Positions 13,587 through 13,854 of a DNA stretch of 13,854 nucleotides are shown here, piece by piece. How positions within the stretch are numbered: position 1 is the stretch's first letter; each line of letters starts with the position of its first letter. The notes below the pieces were generated by a model, which was given only the letters and a program-made list of their open reading frames with translations, searched no databases and had not been told where the DNA came from. The stretch covers positions 1 to 13,854 of the forward strand of contig JAFYQC010000069.1 of assembly GCA_017547265.1 (NCBI GenBank), in the 5' to 3' direction. The translations under genes were made by a program, and so were the position numbers. Source of the stretch: Kiritimatiellia bacterium (GTDB lineage: Bacteria > Verrucomicrobiota > Kiritimatiellia > RFP12 > UBA1067).

Positions 13587-13854
13587 CTACTTTTCCGAAC
13601 GTCGCCGTCGCTTAAGCATCTTGCGCCGCTTCTTATTGTCGCTTAGATGCCTTGCACATCCTTCTGTCTCGCCAATTTTGAGAATCCGCAGCGGAAAATT
13701 CTTGAGGTGCCTCGGCTCGTCGAGCAGCACAGTCTCCGGCGAGAGGATGTGGTCGAGCTTCTTGAACACGCGGTCGAAGACGGGCTCGGGGCCTGAAAGT
13801 ATTTCCTCCACGACTGTGTGCCGTGGCGTCTCGTCGAGAAGGGCGGCGGTGGGA
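13587..13854 (-). CDS. Unrecognised protein, C-terminal part, runs off the window end
   Basis: The minus strand is open from the window edge to TAG at 13587-13589 (88 residues visible). The first 50 or so, including VVEEILSGPEPVFDRVF and HILSPETVLLDEPRHL, use GC-rich third positions like the other genes here and look genuinely coding. I do not recognise the family. From about HLKNFPLRIL onward the codons turn AT-richer and the tail is strongly basic (NKKRRKMLKRRRRSEK). This change coincides with copy B of a repeat found in the intergenic region, so the tail may be repeat-derived and the natural C-terminus altered. A GTG at 13811-13809 could serve as a start, but the frame is open to the edge, so the gene probably begins outside. 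It is convergent with thiD. Confidence 0.5.
   Translation of the reverse strand, partial: PTAALLDETPRHTVVEEILSGPEPVFDRVFKKLDHILSPETVLLDEPRHLKNFPLRILKIGETEGCARHLSDNKKRRKMLKRRRRSEK
13607..13655. repeat. Pair of 18-bp direct repeats, 31 bp apart
   Basis: GTCGCTTAAGCATCTTGC (13607-13624) and GTCGCTTAGATGCCTTGC (13638-13655) share 13 of 18 bases. The five differences are adjacent and all are transitions. They fall in the 3' end of the minus-strand gene and encode CARHLSD in frame for one copy; the other copy encodes the similar GARCLSD in the next frame. Confidence 0.5.
13679..13706. repeat. Copy B of the TGAGAAT...GCGGAAAATTCT motif
   Basis: TGAGAAT at 13679-13685 and GCGGAAAATTCT at 13691-13702 match copy A (13327-13354) in the same orientation and with the same spacing. 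This copy has an additional nested palindrome, CCGC-A-GCGG. It lies inside the minus-strand gene, at the point where that gene's codon composition becomes AT-richer. Confidence 0.6.

Noticed and set aside
13452..13646. Plus-strand ORF of 64 codons after thiD
   Set aside because: No ribosome site, no recognisable content, in a low-GC repeat-rich stretch; it overlaps open frames on the other strand.

Overview
The window comes from a moderately GC-rich bacterium. Nearly every gene is on the plus strand, genes overlap by 1 to 4 bases, and the prepilin set includes an H-X9-DG type protein. That family is abundant in the Planctomycetes-Verrucomicrobia-Lentisphaerae (PVC) group, so my best guess is a Kiritimatiellota, Lentisphaerota or Verrucomicrobiota member. 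This is an inference from gene style; no marker gene settles it.

Layout. Bases 1-69 are the last 22 codons of mnmE, recognisable by the C-terminal FCIGK. A near-consensus sigma70 promoter (78-106) follows. From 139 to 10234 runs a compact type II secretion / type IV pilus-like cluster: the inner-membrane platform protein GspF/PilC, three GspG-like pseudopilins, GspH-, GspI- and GspJ-like minor pseudopilins, a fourth GspG-like pseudopilin, a giant GspK-like protein (1047 aa) and an H-X9-DG-type prepilin. The classical F-G-H-I-J-K order is kept but expanded to nine prepilin-like proteins. No ATPase (GspE), secretin (GspD), GspC/L/M or prepilin peptidase gene is in the window, so the apparatus must be completed from elsewhere. 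Tight spacing continues through a NarL/LuxR-type response regulator, a membrane-anchored thioredoxin-fold protein that lacks the CXXC redox pair, and a TatD-family hydrolase. Genes from 139 to 12353 could therefore be one transcript.

At 12351-12359 an extended -10 promoter overlaps the tatD stop. It is so close to the thiD start that the thiD mRNA is probably leaderless. ThiD (hydroxymethylpyrimidine phosphate kinase, thiamine synthesis) ends the plus-strand run at 13188. The remaining 666 bases are visibly AT-richer and repeat-laden: a 5 x 14-bp tandem array, two hairpins, a 28-base motif present twice, and the 3' part of an unrecognised minus-strand gene that runs off the window end.

The observations most worth following are: (1) a palindromic array of 9-bp repeats inserted in frame inside tatD, reminiscent of Rickettsia palindromic elements; (2) the expanded pseudopilin set with a giant GspK and three prepilins carrying Ala instead of Gly before the cleavage site; (3) the coupling of this cluster to an orphan response regulator with an altered switch residue and to a thioredoxin-fold protein without cysteines at the active site; (4) the probable leaderless thiD; and (5) the repeat-rich 3' region where a minus-strand gene seems to acquire a repeat-derived tail.
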